A stretch of 64,000 bases of DNA from Verrucomicrobiia bacterium (lineage in GTDB: Bacteria; Verrucomicrobiota; Verrucomicrobiia; Verrucomicrobiales; DEV007), in contig JAGROY010000137.1 of NCBI GenBank assembly GCA_020439995.1, positions 1 to 64,000 of the forward strand, read 5' to 3'. The position numbers and the translations under genes were made by a program. This document shows positions 27,982 to 36,870 of this stretch, one piece after another (positions within the stretch are counted from its first letter, which is position 1; each line of letters opens with the position of its first letter). The notes beneath the pieces were generated by a model. It saw only the letters and a list, made by a program, of their open reading frames with translations, searched no databases and was not told the DNA's origin.

Positions 27982-29834
27982 TGATCGCCGATCCTCTCTG
28001 TAGCTGCGCGCGCCGACTCCACTCGAAGTCGCCATTTTTCACGCCGCTCCACATCATCGATTTCCTCAACCCATTCCAGTGCCGCAATTGGATCCTGCAT
28101 CAAACTTCCACTAATGAGAGCAGTGATCGCCTCTTGGCGAACAGGCCCTGGCTCAAGTTCGAGAACCAGCGCCGAGGCAGCAATGCCGTTATCTCTTGCC
28201 CAGGTCGGGAGCATCCAGGCTGTCGCCTGTTTCATGGCGGCTTCAGTGAGATCAATCGATTGAAGCCATTCGAATGTCTCAGCCGCCGACTCCGTCGGAA
28301 CCTTGCTTGCAACTAAACTGGCAGCTTGCCCTCGCACATTTTTGTCAGTCAGAGACTCGATAAAATCTTTTGCGCCGTTCAGATCGATGTCCGCGATTGC
28401 GGTGGCAACAGAACTTGCCATAGCCTGGTAGCCAGGGTGCTCGCGATAACTATCCAGCTTTCCAAGTGTTTCCGGGCTCCCCGAATGAACCATGTCCGAT
28501 AACCTTTTCGCGATGTGTTGGCCTTGGCTCTCAATCGGTGCACGATCAATCGTCTTCCAAAACAAATCGGAATGGCTTTCGAATCCGTATTTGGCTCTGG
28601 CTTCGAAAACAGCCTCCCACATTTCTTGAATCGCCTCACCCTCCGGAAGGGACTCAATGTACGCAACTGCGGAATCGAGTTCGACACCTGTCCGCCTTCC
28701 CAGTAGTGCCAGGCGCATCTGGGTTTTGATCGTGAGTGAACTGAGGCTATCGACCGATTTCAGTATCTCCCCGATCTGATAAGGCAGGGTGGGTTCGGAG
28801 AGTGCGCTGATCAAGTTCGCTTGTACAATCTCATTTGAGGTGCTGGCAATAGCGTGAATCGTCTCTGCTTCCCCTGCATTCAGGAACGATTTTTGCAGGA
28901 AATCTCTCGACCAACCCGTGACCTGTACTTCCTCGTTGAAGTGGCGAACTGCCCAGTCGATCGCCGCACTGGGATCAGTCTTGGTCATTTGCTCTAGAAT
29001 CAACGCGGCAGACTTTTCCGAGTGGGAGGGATCGTCCATTTCCAACAGTAACGGAATGGCAGCGTCAGGATTCAATCGCCCAATTTCCACCGCAACTGCA
29101 GCAATCGCTGCATCTCGCTGCTTGGGATTAGCGAGTGCCGTTGCCCACTCTATAGCGGAGGCACCGTTGGTGCGCGCCATTGCCACCGCAATTCCCGCCA
29201 TCGCTTCAACTTTCGCTTCCGGAGACAACACTGTCGCCATTTTCAAGGCCTTCTCCCGATCGTCGGCGAACCAATTCGCGAAGGCAATGGTCACGATACC
29301 ATTCGCCCAATTGTAGGTTTGCCCTGTACTTTCCCAGATTGCCACCAACTCAAGGCACCGTTCTGGCGAGCGCAATACGATTGCTTGTGCAATGCTCGCA
29401 ATCGTTCCCGCCCTCTTCTCAGAAATCAGTCGTTTTGTAGCCGCCTGCGGATCGATCAGCGCCCACTCTCCAAGAAAAGAGATCCACGTGTTCCAATCCT
29501 CCATGAAGTATTCATAGCCACCCTCTGGATCAATCGCTGCCCACCGCGCGAGCACCCTTTGTCGACCGATAAAGCCACGCGCGTCATCACCGAACGATTC
29601 CCACTGTTCGCGAAGGGAATCGCCATCGACGAGCTGCGCAATCTTTGAAAAATCGTCGGCGACCCCAGCTTCTAAATCTGAAGGCGATACTCTCGAGGCC
29701 ATTATTTGCTCGGACGGCAATCTTTCGTCGGTTGATATTCGCATCGAGCCACTCTTCGCCAGTGCAAATCCTCCGATACAGCCCGCAACGGTCAATCCCA
29801 TTGGAAGCCAGTGCTGTATCATCCCATTTTGCAT
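27978..29834 (-). CDS. Membrane-anchored DPxxAxxWA helical-repeat protein (first gene of pair 1)
   Basis: 618 residues from the ATG at 29834, which has GAGG 4 bp upstream. The open frame reaches 29912 but the extra residues precede the anchor (WLPMGLTVAGCIGGFALAKSG). After a linker, the first unit LARWAAIDPEGGYEYFMEDW resembles the first units of the three paralogues. Further units include MTKTDPSAAIDWAVRHF and LMQDPIAALEWVEEI. The C-terminal third has SLTDKNVRGQAASLVASKVP-type helices. Expected fold: an all-alpha solenoid, anchored by its N-terminus. Its stop overlaps the GTG of the next paralogue, so the pair is co-translated. Confidence 0.8.
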   Translation of the reverse strand: MQNGMIQHWLPMGLTVAGCIGGFALAKSGSMRISTDERLPSEQIMASRVSPSDLEAGVADDFSKIAQLVDGDSLREQWESFGDDARGFIGRQRVLARWAAIDPEGGYEYFMEDWNTWISFLGEWALIDPQAATKRLISEKRAGTIASIAQAIVLRSPERCLELVAIWESTGQTYNWANGIVTIAFANWFADDREKALKMATVLSPEAKVEAMAGIAVAMARTNGASAIEWATALANPKQRDAAIAAVAVEIGRLNPDAAIPLLLEMDDPSHSEKSAALILEQMTKTDPSAAIDWAVRHFNEEVQVTGWSRDFLQKSFLNAGEAETIHAIASTSNEIVQANLISALSEPTLPYQIGEILKSVDSLSSLTIKTQMRLALLGRRTGVELDSAVAYIESLPEGEAIQEMWEAVFEARAKYGFESHSDLFWKTIDRAPIESQGQHIAKRLSDMVHSGSPETLGKLDSYREHPGYQAMASSVATAIADIDLNGAKDFIESLTDKNVRGQAASLVASKVPTESAAETFEWLQSIDLTEAAMKQATAWMLPTWARDNGIAASALVLELEPGPVRQEAITALISGSLMQDPIAALEWVEEIDDVERREKWRLRVESARAATERIGDQ

Positions 29835-29883
29835 CGTGCCTCTATGTGTATCACATTTTCTCTTTGGTGGTAAAGGCACGATT

Positions 29884-31644
29884 CTACATTCCTTCCGGAG
29901 GGTAAGGGTCATTGGAAATGCTTATTTTGTCGAGCATCGCCCCATCTTCGCGGTAGGCGATGGTCAGGGTGTGGTCGCCTGGTTTCAGCGAAAAGTTGTT
30001 GAGCTTGACCCAGCTCCAGCCGCTCGTTCCTAAACCGTTTTGCGATTCGAATGGGCCACCGTCCATTTTCATCCAGAATGAGTCGTCATTAGCAGAGGGG
30101 CAATTCAGGCGCGCGAATACTGCATAGTTTCCGTCCCGTTCGACTGAGAATTTTATCGAAATGGCATTTTCACTGCCGACAGGTGCTGACGCGATACTTT
30201 CGTTGCCTGCCTTTACTACCGCATACCGACCGTTCGAGGCCTGGTCATCGGTGACGATCTCCCAGCTTGCACCGACCGTTGCGCTTTCGATTTCGAGAGT
30301 CACCGTCTCAATTTCCTCCATGTTTCGTGGCGGGAATATCGGTTCGGATTTTCCCCACCAGGCGATCCAGCGGGAGTAATCAATTTCAAACGGGCTTTCC
30401 GCAACATTCGTGTCCGCATCCGTTTTTCCGAGAAGGAATTTGTCGACGAATGCCTCGACCTCTGGCCTCTGACTGTCTGGGAGCTGGCAGTGGCCGTGAC
30501 CCGGAACGATGGAAAATCCAAATCGGTCTGCGATACCAAACGTTTTCCAGACTTCGTGCGCGGCCCGGCAGGAGACGTAGCCAGATTCATCAGCCAGCCA
30601 CTCGTAGTCTGGATTTCCTAATACGAGCAGCGCACGGGGAGCGACCATCGCCATGAGTTCATGGTGATCCATGGGGAGCTTTGCGACGTTGCCACCGGAA
30701 AACTGGAACATGTCCTCAATGAACCAGGCGCGGCTGGTGGCACCCAGTTTTTCCACTTTCCCCAGCGTCTCCGAGACCCGCCAGGCGGCTGCTCCGCCGC
30801 CACCTGGTTCCTGGGCGATTGTCAGGGCAATGCGTTCATCCAATGCACCCGCGAAGAGCGCCATTTTACCCGCAAAGGAACATCCAGTGATAGCCAGATG
30901 TGCCAGGTCTATTGGAAGATCTTTCTGTGTCAGTTCCAGACCATCGATCAAGCGGCTTACTCCCCAGGGCCAGGCGCTGTAGGCACCCATCTCGGACAAT
31001 TCGGGGTAGAGTTTGTTGATCGGTTCACTGCCACGTTTCTGAGTGTGGGACATGACCTGGCCAAAGTTGAATGCCACCATCGCGATGCCGCGGCTGCGAA
31101 AGATATCGACGGGAAGGCTGCCGGAACCTCGGCCAATTCCGATCACCGCCGGGAACGGGCCATCGCCATCGGGAAGTGAAACAGCTGCGGTCAGAGTCAG
31201 CGTTTGCCCGTTCACGGTGACATTCACTGTGAGTTTTCTATCACCGTAGCTGGCGGTGATATTCTCGGGACGGGCGGGTTTACTGCCGATCTCGTAGTGT
31301 TCGATTTCCGCTTTGATCTCGGCTCGACGGTGGCTCCATTTACTGAAGTCAGTGGCGCGTCCGCTGCCGTCCGACCAGAGGAACGGGTCGGTCAGCGGTG
31401 CCACTGCTGGAAGATCGCCAATATCTGGAAGAGGCGGTGCCGGAAACTCGGCCCCCGTGTTCTCGACCGTGTAAACCAATGGTGGATGCACGGCTCGATC
31501 CTTCTCCGCATTACCAGCAACTTCCTCCGCTCTGCCGCAGAGCGCTGCTCCCAGCACCATCGCAATCAGTAGCGCATTGTGGACTCCGCAGCCTGCAAGT
31601 ATAGAATTTTCTTGTCTGATTTGCTGGTGGGGCGGGCGTTTCAT
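29884..31644 (-). CDS. CE15-like glucuronoyl esterase with C-terminal carbohydrate-binding domain
   Basis: 586 residues from the ATG at 31644, followed by an N-terminal export signal (ALLIAMVLGAALCGRAEE). An in-frame start at 31791 would lie inside the neighbouring gene. The alpha/beta-hydrolase core matches carbohydrate esterase family 15: ITGCSFAGK holds nucleophile Ser256 (the family has GCSRxGK, so Arg is replaced by Phe-Ala here), Glu279 in QEPGGGG and His385 in GHGHC complete the triad. Family members cut ester bonds between lignin and 4-O-methylglucuronic acid in xylan. Residues about 440-586 resemble a CBM6/35-like jelly roll (IKFSVERDGNYAVFARLNCP, LKPGDHTLTIAYRED). The other polysaccharide genes follow at 33.6-42.6 kb. 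Confidence 0.8.
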   Translation of the reverse strand: MKRPPHQQIRQENSILAGCGVHNALLIAMVLGAALCGRAEEVAGNAEKDRAVHPPLVYTVENTGAEFPAPPLPDIGDLPAVAPLTDPFLWSDGSGRATDFSKWSHRRAEIKAEIEHYEIGSKPARPENITASYGDRKLTVNVTVNGQTLTLTAAVSLPDGDGPFPAVIGIGRGSGSLPVDIFRSRGIAMVAFNFGQVMSHTQKRGSEPINKLYPELSEMGAYSAWPWGVSRLIDGLELTQKDLPIDLAHLAITGCSFAGKMALFAGALDERIALTIAQEPGGGGAAAWRVSETLGKVEKLGATSRAWFIEDMFQFSGGNVAKLPMDHHELMAMVAPRALLVLGNPDYEWLADESGYVSCRAAHEVWKTFGIADRFGFSIVPGHGHCQLPDSQRPEVEAFVDKFLLGKTDADTNVAESPFEIDYSRWIAWWGKSEPIFPPRNMEEIETVTLEIESATVGASWEIVTDDQASNGRYAVVKAGNESIASAPVGSENAISIKFSVERDGNYAVFARLNCPSANDDSFWMKMDGGPFESQNGLGTSGWSWVKLNNFSLKPGDHTLTIAYREDGAMLDKISISNDPYPPEGM

Positions 31645-31726
31645 GGAAACGATAATACTGACGCGGGGATAATTAGACAAGCTCGGGCGACTGGTAGCTT
31701 GAGCTGCCAGAATTCGAGCGACTTTA

Positions 31727-32908
31727 TTACTCCTGTGGATCGGAGATTCGGACGTATCGCAATACTGCCCACGACCAGATTGCCACAGCAATGATCCAAC
31801 TGAGCGCGGCGTAGATGTGATGTGATACTCGAATCGCGGGTACCATGTCTGCGACGACGCGGGTGGTCATTCCGAGTAGGACGATGCCTGTGATGATCTG
31901 GAGCGATCGCCTTTTGCCCGCTGCCAGTGCGATGTTTCCGCTGTGGCCCCAGGTGACTCGCGTAGCCACCGCCAGGATGAGTAGACCGTAGCCGCTGATG
32001 AACATCAGGTGTTTCACGCCGACGCGATAGGCTGGATTGGTTCCTGAGACCAAGATTCCGAGTAGCAGGCAGGCAATGGCAACGCGCAGCATGAATGACA
32101 GTGAGCCGGTGGAGCCACCACGGCGGAACGGTGAAAATTGTCTATGCAGGTAAACTGTCGCGACAACAGCACGCAGTACTGGCGCGCTAGTGTCCCATCC
32201 GGATGCCTGAGCAAGGTAGGTAGCGAGCAGGGCGATGCCTGTCAGAAAGGCGAAGAGGGCTCGATGGTTCCATGTCGATGTCTGTTCGATGGAGGATGCG
32301 TCTGCAAAGAATCGCGGGAAGAGAAATCCGCCGATGCCAGCGATTGGCCCGAGAATGAAGGCTTCGTAAAGAAGCAGGTGAGCGAGTGTTCGTTGAAAGT
32401 CCGACAGCACGAGGATTCGCCCTGTCAGAAGCAGGATCGTTCCAGTGATTCCGGCGGCCAGTCCCATTCCTGCGAGCACAAATCCTGGCGGTGGAAGATC
32501 TTTACGGAAGAATGCGAGGCGAACCGAGAGGCAACCGGTCATGAACATCCAGGTGAAAAGGAACAGGCCGTCACCCGCTGCCACATTGCCGAATGCGAGC
32601 GTAACCATACCACCAGCGTGGCTTGTGAGCAGAATCCCCAGCTCCGGCCAGGTGAGCGACGGGCTTTCGATCATCTTTGGAAATGCAGTGCCGAGGAATC
32701 CCATCGCAAATGCACCGACGAATCCCTGAACCATGAGCCGCGCATGTGCCTCGCCTGGATAGAATTCCAGCCATCCGGCGTAGAGAAGCAACCACAGCGA
32801 GACTCCTGCGAGACTTGCTACGATACCTGCCGGAAAGAACAGGCGGAACGGTTCCTTGCGCCAGGTGACTGTAGACCTGCGGCTAGTGGCGAATCGGCAA
32901 CGGGGCAT
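31727..32908 (-). CDS. nnrS: NnrS family membrane protein
   Basis: 393 residues with about 12 transmembrane helices and the family start RKEPFRLFFPAGIVASLAGVS. Further family traits are HARLMVQGFVGAFAMGFLGTAFPKM, GPIAGIGGFLFPRFF, and the late HLMFISGYGLLILAVATRVTWGHSG, which supply the conserved histidines. NnrS proteins contain haem and copper and are linked to nitric-oxide stress and denitrification. No NO reductase or nitrite reductase is nearby. The truncated hemoglobin at 2.3 kb is the only other NO-related gene visible here. No clear Shine-Dalgarno sequence precedes the ATG, and the start is the only good one upstream of the conserved EPFR motif. Confidence 0.88.
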   Translation of the reverse strand: MPRCRFATSRRSTVTWRKEPFRLFFPAGIVASLAGVSLWLLLYAGWLEFYPGEAHARLMVQGFVGAFAMGFLGTAFPKMIESPSLTWPELGILLTSHAGGMVTLAFGNVAAGDGLFLFTWMFMTGCLSVRLAFFRKDLPPPGFVLAGMGLAAGITGTILLLTGRILVLSDFQRTLAHLLLYEAFILGPIAGIGGFLFPRFFADASSIEQTSTWNHRALFAFLTGIALLATYLAQASGWDTSAPVLRAVVATVYLHRQFSPFRRGGSTGSLSFMLRVAIACLLLGILVSGTNPAYRVGVKHLMFISGYGLLILAVATRVTWGHSGNIALAAGKRRSLQIITGIVLLGMTTRVVADMVPAIRVSHHIYAALSWIIAVAIWSWAVLRYVRISDPQE

Positions 32909-32998
32909 TCTAGGGAAGGTGACGGGTCGTGGGCTCGTTCCTAACAGAACTACAGGATTGCTCTAATGAATCTTCGCCCGGTCTCATTTTGCATCTGG

Positions 32999-33544
32999 TC
33001 ATTCGGTGTCGGCAACACGTATTGCCTCGATCCTGGATCTCACAAGTTCCATCAGTTCGGCGGATGCTCCCAGCATGCTCAATGCAGTGTAGCCTTTCCA
33101 CAGGGCCAAGAGTGAGACTCTCTTTCCTCTGGCCGATTTGGAATCGTAGATCATTCCTTTTGAAACGAATGTGGCAATGGTAGACCAAACGACGATCCGG
33201 GCAGCCAACTGCCGCAAGCTCTCGTCGACCACAGTTCGCCGTCGAAACACCATGTAACCATTGTAGGTGGAGCCTAGCCCAGTGAGGTCCATCACAACGA
33301 TGATGTGGAGGTGCTTCCTCGCCCTGCTGTAGTAGATTGGGCAGGTTTGTTCGAGGAGCTGAACGGCTTCTCTAATTCTGGAAGTATCGTCAGCATTCTT
33401 GCCGAAGATGTGAATCCCATCGTAGTGCGTGTTGCCCTGCCAACCGTCCGGCCCGCCCTTGCCTCGCTGGATATCTTTCCGGTATCGCCCGTAGATGAAT
33501 TTGGATCCCAAATGAAGCCCAATGCATTGAAGTCTCACTCTCAC
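32999..33544 (-). CDS. Hypothetical protein, possibly an inactive zinc-peptidase relative
   Basis: 181 residues from a GTG at 33544, 25 bp after the stop of the DUF1593-GH127 gene. It has no signal peptide. The layout (RIREAVQLLEQTCPIYYSRARKHLHIIVV, then a Gly-Ser-Tyr loop, then DESLRQLAARIVVWSTIATF) recalls a family of small hypothetical proteins in which VHEATH-type HExxH occupies the place of VVWSTIAT. No histidine pair is present here, so an active zinc site is not expected. That comparison is from memory and weak. The last 70 residues are helical and basic. It could also be a plain unknown protein co-transcribed with the polysaccharide genes. Confidence 0.55.
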   Translation of the reverse strand: MRVRLQCIGLHLGSKFIYGRYRKDIQRGKGGPDGWQGNTHYDGIHIFGKNADDTSRIREAVQLLEQTCPIYYSRARKHLHIIVVMDLTGLGSTYNGYMVFRRRTVVDESLRQLAARIVVWSTIATFVSKGMIYDSKSARGKRVSLLALWKGYTALSMLGASAELMELVRSRIEAIRVADTE

Positions 33545-33569
33545 AAGGTGACAAATGCCGACCGAACTG

Positions 33570-36500
33570 TCAATGGTTCCCGGCTGGCAACCAGACGCTC
33601 ATTTCAGAGCGACCGCGATTTGCCCAGCTGTAGTAAGGGATGAATCTGGCAGCTACGGGATGCGCTTCGCGCTGCTTGAATGTGCGATAGAGTTTGCCGT
33701 CCCAGGTGTCATCGGTTTCTGTACGGACGATCACATTGCCCTCCAGCACGGTCACGCCATCGAGAAGATCGGTAGTGTAGCGGGGCTCAAGTTGAATGTC
33801 GGTGGGGATGCTGATGTTCGAAAGCCGGACGCCTTCGGGCAGGTCATTGGACTCAAGGCAGTAAACGATGGGGCCGCGTTTGATCGCCAGTTCGTTGCGA
33901 GTCTCTTCGACGAGCGGGTGCGACTCGATGAGTTGCGGTTCCATGGAGAGATTGAGTTCAACGGTGTCGCCTGGTTTCCACTCCCGGCGTATCGCGGTGT
34001 AGCTGCCTGGTGCGCAGGGTGTCTGCAGTGCGCTTCCATTCAGCAGGATCGAGGCCTCGGTTGTCCAGCCGGGGATGCGTAGCTGAAGGGTGAATGGTTT
34101 GCTGCCGCACTGGGGGACGGTGATGCGGATTTTCCCTTCCCACGGGTAGTTGGATTCTTGAGTTAGAGTGACTTTGTTGTCATCGGCGAGTGTGGTTGTC
34201 AGGGTGTTGCCGCCGTAGAGGTTGACCCAGAGGGTGTCGTCGGATTTTGCGTAGGCGTAGCCGTTTACCTGGGCGACCGTGCGGACGACATTCGGCGGGC
34301 AGCAAAACGAGGTTACGAAAGGCACACGCAATCGCTTCCATCGGAGTTCAGCTGGAAGCGGATCGGTCTGCCGTAGTGCGTTCACATAGAAGTAGTCCTT
34401 CCCGTTTAATCCCACTCCAGACAGCACACTGTTGTAGAGAGCGAGCTCTGCAACATCCATGTATTTCGCTTCGCCAGTGACGAGAAACATGCGCCAGTTC
34501 CAGAGAACGTTGCCGATATTGGCGCAGGTTTCGTTGTGAGCGGTAATGTTAGGGAGCTGGTAGTTTCGCCCGTAGGCCTGGTGGATACGCGTGATTGACG
34601 CTTGATCATTGGAGCCATCGGGCGATGCACCATCATAAAGCGCGCCGCAGCCGCCGGTGATGTGCATCTTTTTTTGCACCATGTTGTCCCAGATTCTTGT
34701 CAGTGGCGACAGGAGTGCAGGATCACCGGTTTCAGCGAAAACATCGGCCGCTCCCGCGTAAAGATAGTTCGCGCGAACTGCGTGGCCTACTGCCTCGGTT
34801 TGTTCGACGAAAGGGATTCTATCCTGGTTGTCATCACCGCCGTCGGTGACGAGCGCGCGCATTTCGAGAAAGCGCTTCGCCAGTTCGAGATGCTTCGGAT
34901 CTCCAGTGATGCGGTAAAGGTCGACCAGGCCCATGTAGTGGGACGGGCAGACAGCATGGCGCGCCTGCTCGGCGGTGGGATGGCTGAATGCGGTGTCTAG
35001 GAATGCCGCAGTCTTCTTCGCGAGAGCGAGAAAATTGTCCTTGCCGGTGACGCGGTGGTGCACGCACGCGGCAGTGATCAGGTGGCCCATGTTGTAGACT
35101 TCGAAGGCGAAGCGATCAGAGAACGGCCTGGCGTTTGGATCGCCATTGCGTGCACCGATGAGAACGGGAGTGTGAATGTAGCCGTCCTCGCGCTGCGCTT
35201 TGCCGATGACCTCGATGATTTCGTCCAGGCGTTGCTCCCACTCTTCGGACGGCTCGACGGCCAGCGTTGACGTAACGCCTTCCATCCATTTGTAAAAATC
35301 GCCGTCGTTCCATTTTGCGCCACGATATCTACCCTCGGAGAGACCGGCTGCGATTCGGAAGTGTTCATAAAATGGCTTGTACTCCGTTCCCTTCATGAGT
35401 TCCCACATGGTCGGAATCATTTTCGTGCGGCAGTTTTCGAAACGCTGTTTCCAGAAGCCGTCCGTCCATCGAACTTCACTCAACGGGAGTGCTCCGACTC
35501 TGGCATGGGGGCGAGTGCTGGCTTCGGCTTTCGCTGGAGCTTTGCAGCGATTCATTCGCCCGGCGAAATCACGGAGATAGTCTTCGCGCCACTGGTTCAC
35601 GCTTTTGGCTCCGGGGTGGACTCCTTCCGCAGCAGCTGGATCTGGATCATCGATCCACCAGTTTGGATGCGTGGCGGAGGGTTTACTGGTGCGTTCGATT
35701 GAAGGCGGCACGGCATTGACGGCTCCTGACTTGCCGTCCAGCTCCGGTAGGTCGCTCTTGATAACGTACGACCAGACCTTTGCGTCACGGGGCGAAAACC
35801 TGAAGCGCAGGACGTTGCCCTCGTTCACTCCAGGCGAGGGGGGACGTCCGCCGTTGAATATCATGGTTGCGGTGTGGTTCGAAGTGTAGCCATCAGGCAT
35901 TGGCAGTGCGAATTCGGTCACACCAAATACCTCTACTTCGTCGTCCCTTGTCGTCAGGCGGTCGAAGATGGCTTTACGCCCGTCCCAGATGCGCACATAC
36001 TTGCCGCCCCAGCCTGGTTGCGTAGGATCCTCAGATGTGCCGCGCATCAGGCGTGCCAGTGACGGTGTGTCACCCATCTTGATCGTGTCTTTTGCGTCAA
36101 CGAACAGCTTCCCGAGTGCTCCGTGCTCGGCGATGTGAGTCGACACGAACTCCCGGTTGTTCCATTTTCCTTCCTGATTTCCGCCAACGAACCAGCCACG
36201 ATAGGTGGCGTTTGACTCAATCATCCAGAGTTTCGGATGGTTCTTCTCGATGTAGTTGTAGGCGTTCACGCCCCACTTTTTGTTCGGGCCACCGATCCAG
36301 TAGACCCGCAACTTTGGCAAAATGTCAGGGGCGTCGTGCAATGCCTGGCCGATGTCGTCGATGCCGCCCCATACCAGTACATGAAGTGGTCGCGGATCTT
36401 CACGGCGAGCGCACTCAATAATCCAGTTGGATCCGTCCGTCGCCTCGCCAATCCCGGAATGATCCGGCAAGTCCGGCGCACCCTGTTTACAGATGGCGCG

Positions 36501-36839
36501 CAGGGCATCCGGTGTGGGATACTTGTCAGAGTGCGATTTGAGATTTGGATAATCGATCGCGTAGGCATCAATGACTTTGAGAATTTGCTCCCTGCGCCCC
36601 AGTCCGTAAGGCGAGGCGACCAGCCCTTCGATGTCAAAGCTGTCAGCGTAGGTGAGGAGGTGCACCATTGACTGAAAATCGTCAGGATCGGTGCCGCCGA
36701 TATCGCTTGAAACAAGAACGCGATGCCGATGTCCGGTGAGTGCGCCATCGTCCGCGATTGCGGTAGTGTCCGTGGCGAGTAACGAGAATGCGGCCGCTCC
36801 GAGGAGAAGAATGTGCTTTAGTGTGGATGTTTGGTGCAT
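33570..36839 (-). CDS. DUF1593-GH127 fusion (beta-L-arabinofuranosidase type)
   Basis: 1089 residues with a signal peptide (LLLGAAAFSLLATDTTAIA). Residues about 38-440 match DUF1593, a nucleoside-hydrolase-like fold (RVLVSSDIGGTDPDDFQSMVHLL, LHVLVWGGIDDIGQAL, YWIGGPNKKWGVNAYNYI). Residues about 455-1089 match glycoside hydrolase family 127 (old DUF1680): LSEVRWTDGFWKQRF, AAGLSEGRYRGAKWNDGDFYKW, then ETC (Glu770, Cys772) and FCCPPN (Cys846-Cys847). In the characterised enzyme HypBA1 the same Glu-x-Cys and Cys-Cys set binds zinc and supplies the cysteine nucleophile. It would release beta-L-arabinofuranose from pectin side chains or glycoproteins. The two domains are usually separate genes. The TRAP operon lies directly upstream on the same strand (gap 31 bp). 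Confidence 0.9.
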   Translation of the reverse strand: MHQTSTLKHILLLGAAAFSLLATDTTAIADDGALTGHRHRVLVSSDIGGTDPDDFQSMVHLLTYADSFDIEGLVASPYGLGRREQILKVIDAYAIDYPNLKSHSDKYPTPDALRAICKQGAPDLPDHSGIGEATDGSNWIIECARREDPRPLHVLVWGGIDDIGQALHDAPDILPKLRVYWIGGPNKKWGVNAYNYIEKNHPKLWMIESNATYRGWFVGGNQEGKWNNREFVSTHIAEHGALGKLFVDAKDTIKMGDTPSLARLMRGTSEDPTQPGWGGKYVRIWDGRKAIFDRLTTRDDEVEVFGVTEFALPMPDGYTSNHTATMIFNGGRPPSPGVNEGNVLRFRFSPRDAKVWSYVIKSDLPELDGKSGAVNAVPPSIERTSKPSATHPNWWIDDPDPAAAEGVHPGAKSVNQWREDYLRDFAGRMNRCKAPAKAEASTRPHARVGALPLSEVRWTDGFWKQRFENCRTKMIPTMWELMKGTEYKPFYEHFRIAAGLSEGRYRGAKWNDGDFYKWMEGVTSTLAVEPSEEWEQRLDEIIEVIGKAQREDGYIHTPVLIGARNGDPNARPFSDRFAFEVYNMGHLITAACVHHRVTGKDNFLALAKKTAAFLDTAFSHPTAEQARHAVCPSHYMGLVDLYRITGDPKHLELAKRFLEMRALVTDGGDDNQDRIPFVEQTEAVGHAVRANYLYAGAADVFAETGDPALLSPLTRIWDNMVQKKMHITGGCGALYDGASPDGSNDQASITRIHQAYGRNYQLPNITAHNETCANIGNVLWNWRMFLVTGEAKYMDVAELALYNSVLSGVGLNGKDYFYVNALRQTDPLPAELRWKRLRVPFVTSFCCPPNVVRTVAQVNGYAYAKSDDTLWVNLYGGNTLTTTLADDNKVTLTQESNYPWEGKIRITVPQCGSKPFTLQLRIPGWTTEASILLNGSALQTPCAPGSYTAIRREWKPGDTVELNLSMEPQLIESHPLVEETRNELAIKRGPIVYCLESNDLPEGVRLSNISIPTDIQLEPRYTTDLLDGVTVLEGNVIVRTETDDTWDGKLYRTFKQREAHPVAARFIPYYSWANRGRSEMSVWLPAGNH

Positions 36840-36870
36840 CGATTCAGTGATTGTTAGGAAGCAGGCGGTG

